Source of the DNA: a virus
Length of the DNA stretch: 24,876 nt
Virus record (IMG/VR): IMGVR_UViG_3300005732_000030
Coordinates: 1-24,876 of that record
Reading direction: 5' to 3' (one strand)
Numbering within the stretch: position 1 is the first letter of the stretch; every line of letters begins with the position of its first letter. Under the pieces are notes generated by a model. The model was not told the origin of the DNA. It did not search any database and saw only the letters and a program-made list of their open reading frames with translations. This document shows positions 23,306-24,876 of the stretch, piece after piece. Position numbers and translations under genes: made by a program.

Positions 23306-24637
23306 AAGTGCGCCTGCGATCTGTCCAAATGTGTTCTGTGCTCTGTTTACTGCGGGGCGCGGGTCGTCCTCGTCCACCAACACGAGGTTGCCAGACGATT
23401 GCTTTAGTGTCAGGAACGCAAACGCTTGCTTAGCTTCTTCCGCTGCTTTCTTCTTGCGTCCACGCCCGACACGTCTCTTGTACTCTTCTACGACGAGCTT
23501 CTCAGCCGATGTAATAGGTATGATCTTCTGATTAAATATGCGTTGCAGCACGGGATACGCCTCCATGACCTCTTGATACGCGTCCATAGCGGCCACGGCG
23601 TTGCGCTCTCCCAACATAGCGGCGAGCTTCTGTGCGACTGCGGCGTCCTCTCCGTAATACTTACGCTTGGCTTGCGCCTCTACCAACTTAGCGCCGGGAA
23701 CGTGATGTCCGCCGCGTGCCAGTTCGTCGGCGTGCTTGTCAACGTCGTCAAGAAACTTGCGCAGCATCGGCGCGTGAAAGCGGATACGAGCAAGGCGCTC
23801 TATACCCATGGCCGCAGGGTTCGGCAGTGCCGGAGCGTTGACGTGCGCGATCTGCGTAAACGTGCTGCTTGCGACTTGCAAGGCCATGGCCTCGCGCGCA
23901 GGGCACAAAGTGCGTGCGTCGCAGAAGCGGCACTGATCCTCGCCGGGGGTTAGGGCTGCGTCCTCTTTTTCGCAGTCAAGCACAACGTCTTCGAGTTCTT
24001 CAAGATACTCCCACACCTCGTAGGGTGTGACCTCGTGTTCGCGTATGATGCCGTCCTCGTGAAACGCACGGGGCTGCACGATGCAAAGAACAACGGTGTC
24101 TATATCGGCGGGGTCTACGACGGCGTTGTCTTCGTACAAGAAGCCTGCCGCATACTGCATCGGTTGGTTGTTACCGCGCACCGCTTTGGCTACGCCAGCG
24201 CCGTGCTTATAGTCGATCACAAAGAGTGCCCGAAGGGAGGGGACGAGTATAGCCACGTCGCAATACCCGCCCGCCTCGCCCGGTGCCGCCGTGAGTGGAG
24301 GATCGACGAACCGTTCAACCCACATCGTAGCGTCAGGATGTGCGTCGAGAATAGAATAGATGTGGTCGAGTGCGATCTGTATCGACAGATAGAACTCGTT
24401 CTGCCCGTCGTCCAACGTGTGCGGCAGTGTCGTGAGAAAGTCGTGCGCTTCTTGTGCGTCTCGATAACCCGCGCTCAGCGCCGCTTCAAGAATGGTATGG
24501 GCGTCGGTCCCCTCCTGTGCGTAAGGGGACGAAGGGCGGACAGGAACGCGTTTGAGCAGGTTGTTCGACCCGCGACATGCGAAGAACCGATCTGCTTGTG
24601 ACGGTGAGTACCGTCTGTGCGCGCGCTCCTGCCCCAT
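23282..24637 (-). CDS. Cas4/RecB-like Fe-S nuclease (DUF2800 family), 451 aa
   Basis: The protein shows the PD-(D/E)XK nuclease motifs of the DUF2800/Cas4-like group: GTDAH (His47), GGYCD (Asp127), VIDYKHG (Asp142, Lys144) and a QYAAG motif at 161-165. Cys21 together with Cys236, Cys239 and Cys245 (CRFCDARTLC) would hold a 4Fe-4S cluster, as in AddB and Cas4. The C-terminal 200 residues are helical with a basic patch (RRVGRGRKKK) and no clear fold. The expected function is a 5' or ssDNA-directed exonuclease in phage recombination or end processing. It lies upstream of the DUF2815 protein gene, a frequent pairing. The ATG at 24637 is two bases after the previous gene's stop. Confidence 0.8.
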   Translation of the reverse strand: MGQERAHRRYSPSQADRFFACRGSNNLLKRVPVRPSSPYAQEGTDAHTILEAALSAGYRDAQEAHDFLTTLPHTLDDGQNEFYLSIQIALDHIYSILDAHPDATMWVERFVDPPLTAAPGEAGGYCDVAILVPSLRALFVIDYKHGAGVAKAVRGNNQPMQYAAGFLYEDNAVVDPADIDTVVLCIVQPRAFHEDGIIREHEVTPYEVWEYLEELEDVVLDCEKEDAALTPGEDQCRFCDARTLCPAREAMALQVASSTFTQIAHVNAPALPNPAAMGIERLARIRFHAPMLRKFLDDVDKHADELARGGHHVPGAKLVEAQAKRKYYGEDAAVAQKLAAMLGERNAVAAMDAYQEVMEAYPVLQRIFNQKIIPITSAEKLVVEEYKRRVGRGRKKKAAEEAKQAFAFLTLKQSSGNLVLVDEDDPRPAVNRAQNTFGQIAGALPPPGNST

Positions 24638-24639
24638 AG

Positions 24640-24876
24640 TTACACCGCCAAGTGTGCGGCGATCTCAGTGTAGCGCTCTGCGGGCACGTCGGCGGTCTTG
24701 CCGAAGCCGAACTCGGCGAGCTTTGCCTTGGCCGCTTTGGGACCATGCGCCTTAGCGTAGGCTTGCACCGCTGCGCCGAAGTCAGCCTGCGTCATCGCTG
24801 CCGGAGCAGGTGCAGGGGCCGGAGCGGGTGCAGGGGCCGGAGCGGGTGCAGGGGCCGGAGCGGGTGCAGGGGCCGG
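24640..24876 (-). CDS. Protein with (Pro-Ala)n linker and small C-terminal domain, 5' truncated by window
   Basis: The frame is open to the window end, so only the last 78 residues are visible. The part nearest the edge is an uninterrupted Pro-Ala repeat of about 25 residues encoded by tandem 18-base units. It is followed by a helical domain of about 50 residues (MTQADFGAAVQAYAKAHGPK, KAKLAEFGFG, ERYTEIAAHLAV). The KxHGxxAAKAxLxEFG pattern resembles small C-terminal domains on phage replication or recombination proteins, but I cannot name it. The missing N-terminal part lies upstream, and it is probably the gene preceding the nuclease in the same unit (two-base gap). Confidence 0.6.
   Translation of the reverse strand, partial: PAPAPAPAPAPAPAPAPAPAPAPAPAAMTQADFGAAVQAYAKAHGPKAAKAKLAEFGFGKTADVPAERYTEIAAHLAV
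24803..24876. repeat. Tandem 18-bp repeat, four copies, cut by window edge
   Basis: The unit GGAGCGGGTGCAGGGGCC is repeated at 24803, 24821, 24839 and 24857 and continues into the edge (GG at 24875). The first copy has A instead of G at 24808; the others are identical. Read on the - strand it encodes Pro-Ala-Pro-Ala-Pro-Ala per unit. Copy number may vary between related phages or be collapsed in assembly. Confidence 0.9.

Overview
The window is part of a tailed-phage genome of podovirus type (possibly a prophage), with densely packed genes and no rRNA, tRNA, CRISPR array or insertion sequence that I can see. GC content is high by eye. The structural genes follow the T7 order: tail tubular A, tail tubular B, gp13-like, gp14-like, large internal virion proteins, fibre adaptor. 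The replication set (Cas4-like DUF2800 nuclease, DUF2815 ssDNA-binding protein, family A polymerase, Prim-Pol/RepA-like helicase) is not T7-like. It resembles the set in HMO-2011-type marine podoviruses and some temperate proteobacterial phages. A CxxC zinc-finger protein, a LysC-like lipoprotein and a one-TM coiled-coil protein resemble families I recall from alphaproteobacterial (Rhodobacterales-type) phages, so I infer an alphaproteobacterial, perhaps marine, host with modest confidence.

Positions 1-16.4 kb, + strand: virion genes. They run from the 3' end of a tail tubular A gene through a 928-residue tail nozzle protein with an inserted discoidin-like domain, a GNAT-like gp13 analogue, a gp14-like protein, a lytic transglycosylase-bearing internal protein, two further internal virion proteins, a T7 gp17-type fibre adaptor, a short fibre protein and a 900-residue tailspike. 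A 36-codon gene then couples the tailspike to the lysis genes. Nearly every junction is a stop/start overlap (ATGA, TAATG, GTGA), so this is one long late operon.

Positions 15.6-17.1 kb, + strand: lysis cassette. It holds an Amidase_3 endolysin with a C-terminal membrane segment, an embedded Rz/Rz1-like spanin pair, and a one-TM coiled-coil holin candidate. A T7-promoter-like sequence lies just upstream of the holin candidate.

Positions 17.1-24.9 kb, - strand: DNA metabolism, read right to left. The order is an incomplete gene with a (Pro-Ala)n linker, the Cas4-like nuclease, the ssDNA-binding protein, a Tad2-like (DUF2829) anti-Thoeris protein, DNA polymerase, a winged-helix protein, Prim-Pol/helicase and the zinc-finger protein. 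The two transcription units converge at 17136-17139, where the stop codons overlap; a perfect 10-bp hairpin lies just inside the last + strand gene.

The strongest accessory finding is the Tad2-like gene between the ssDNA-binding protein and polymerase genes. Other notable points are the leucine at the Pol I-762 position, the module inserted in the tailspike, the docking motif shared by two fibre proteins, and several perfect inverted repeats. No gene-free stretch exceeds about 90 bases.
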